DNA of 6,104 nt from Syntrophomonadaceae bacterium. GTDB lineage: Bacteria > Bacillota > Dethiobacteria > DTU022. The notes under the pieces were generated by a model. The model searched no databases and was not told the DNA's origin. It saw nothing but the letters and a program-made list of their open reading frames with translations. The position numbers were made by a program, and so were the translations under genes. The stretch lies in the NCBI GenBank assembly GCA_007130585.1, contig SLSE01000110.1:1-6104 (forward strand), in the 5' to 3' direction. Below, in pieces: positions 5,991 to 6,104 of this stretch. Numbering within the stretch: the first letter of the stretch is position 1; each line of letters opens with the position of its first letter.

Positions 5991-6104
5991 ATGACCCCCG
6001 TCTTGTTTACAATAAACGATTTCGAGGTTCGCTCATACCTGTTGATTATCTCTACTGCAATTATATTGGCCATTCTACTGATCAGGTATTACGAAATCCC
6101 TTTA
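5991..6104 (+). CDS. lgt: N-terminus of prolipoprotein diacylglyceryl transferase-like protein (partial)
   Basis: Thirty-eight codons are open from ATG 5991 to the window edge. The peptide begins MTPVLFTINDFEVRSYLLII, followed by a hydrophobic helix (about 17-32) and a charged RYYE. The pattern of NPVLF-like residues, a short polar strand with (E/I)-(V/I)-x-SY and then a membrane helix resembles the start of Lgt, the membrane enzyme that adds diacylglycerol to lipobox cysteines. Only the first helix is visible, so no catalytic residue can be checked. AAGGGG ends 12 nt before the ATG, a somewhat long spacing. It has its own promoter candidate and is probably not an obligate member of the transporter operon. 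Another polytopic membrane protein remains possible. Confidence 0.6.
   Translation, partial: MTPVLFTINDFEVRSYLLIISTAIILAILLIRYYEIPL

Noticed and set aside
5963..6104. Alternative frame from ATG 5963 open to the window end
   Set aside because: It has no ribosome site and encodes a polar peptide without family resemblance, while the overlapping frame from 5991 has an lgt-like start and membrane helix.
1..6104. CRISPR arrays, tRNA or rRNA genes, insertion sequences, toxin-antitoxin or defence genes
   Set aside because: No regular spaced repeats, RNA gene folds, transposase motifs or terminal repeats were seen; nearly all of the window is explained by the transporter genes.

Overview
The window holds one complete peptide-type ABC importer locus of the Dpp/Opp (cluster C) family, plus the first 38 codons of a further gene that looks like lgt. 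The organism is probably a bacterium of the Bacillota (Clostridia-like). The reasons are strong purine-rich ribosome binding sites, two TTG starts, a classical LAAC lipobox on the binding protein, AT-rich intergenic DNA and mid-range coding GC. The mature binding protein is extremely acidic (about 93 Asp/Glu against 21 Lys/Arg by hand count), while the cytoplasmic ATPases are ordinary in charge. That pattern suggests a saline or alkaline habitat with a normal cytoplasm. It is an inference and not a taxonomic proof.

Layout. Positions 1-132 carry no supportable gene, but hold a perfect 13-bp-stem terminator at 79-110 that ends the leftward transcript. From 133 to 1707 on the minus strand lies the lipoprotein substrate-binding protein. 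Positions 1708-1956 are an AT-rich divergent control region. It contains a good minus-strand promoter, weaker plus-strand candidates and a set of repeats: a 9-bp inverted pair, a 9-bp direct pair and a 12-bp palindrome. Rightward from 1957 runs a tight four-gene operon: DppC-type permease, DppB-type permease, DppD-type ATPase and DppF-type ATPase. The gaps are 26 and 45 nt, and then there is an 8-nt overlap. A GC-rich inverted repeat straddles the last stop codon. An extended -10 promoter (TGT-TATAAT) follows at 5928-5936, and an lgt-like gene starts at 5991 and runs off the window.

How the genes work together. The binding protein is tethered outside the membrane by its lipidated cysteine. 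It captures a peptide or similar ligand and delivers it to the DppB/DppC channel heterodimer. The DppD/DppF ATPase heterodimer drives import. Both ATPases carry the C-terminal four-cysteine motif associated with an iron-sulfur cluster in this family. The substrate cannot be named from sequence; dipeptides, oligopeptides, glutathione and other ligands are all used by relatives.

I see no undescribed system here. The points most worth a second look are the organisation of the locus (divergent binding protein, C before B), the repeat architecture of the shared control region and the extreme acidity of the binding protein.
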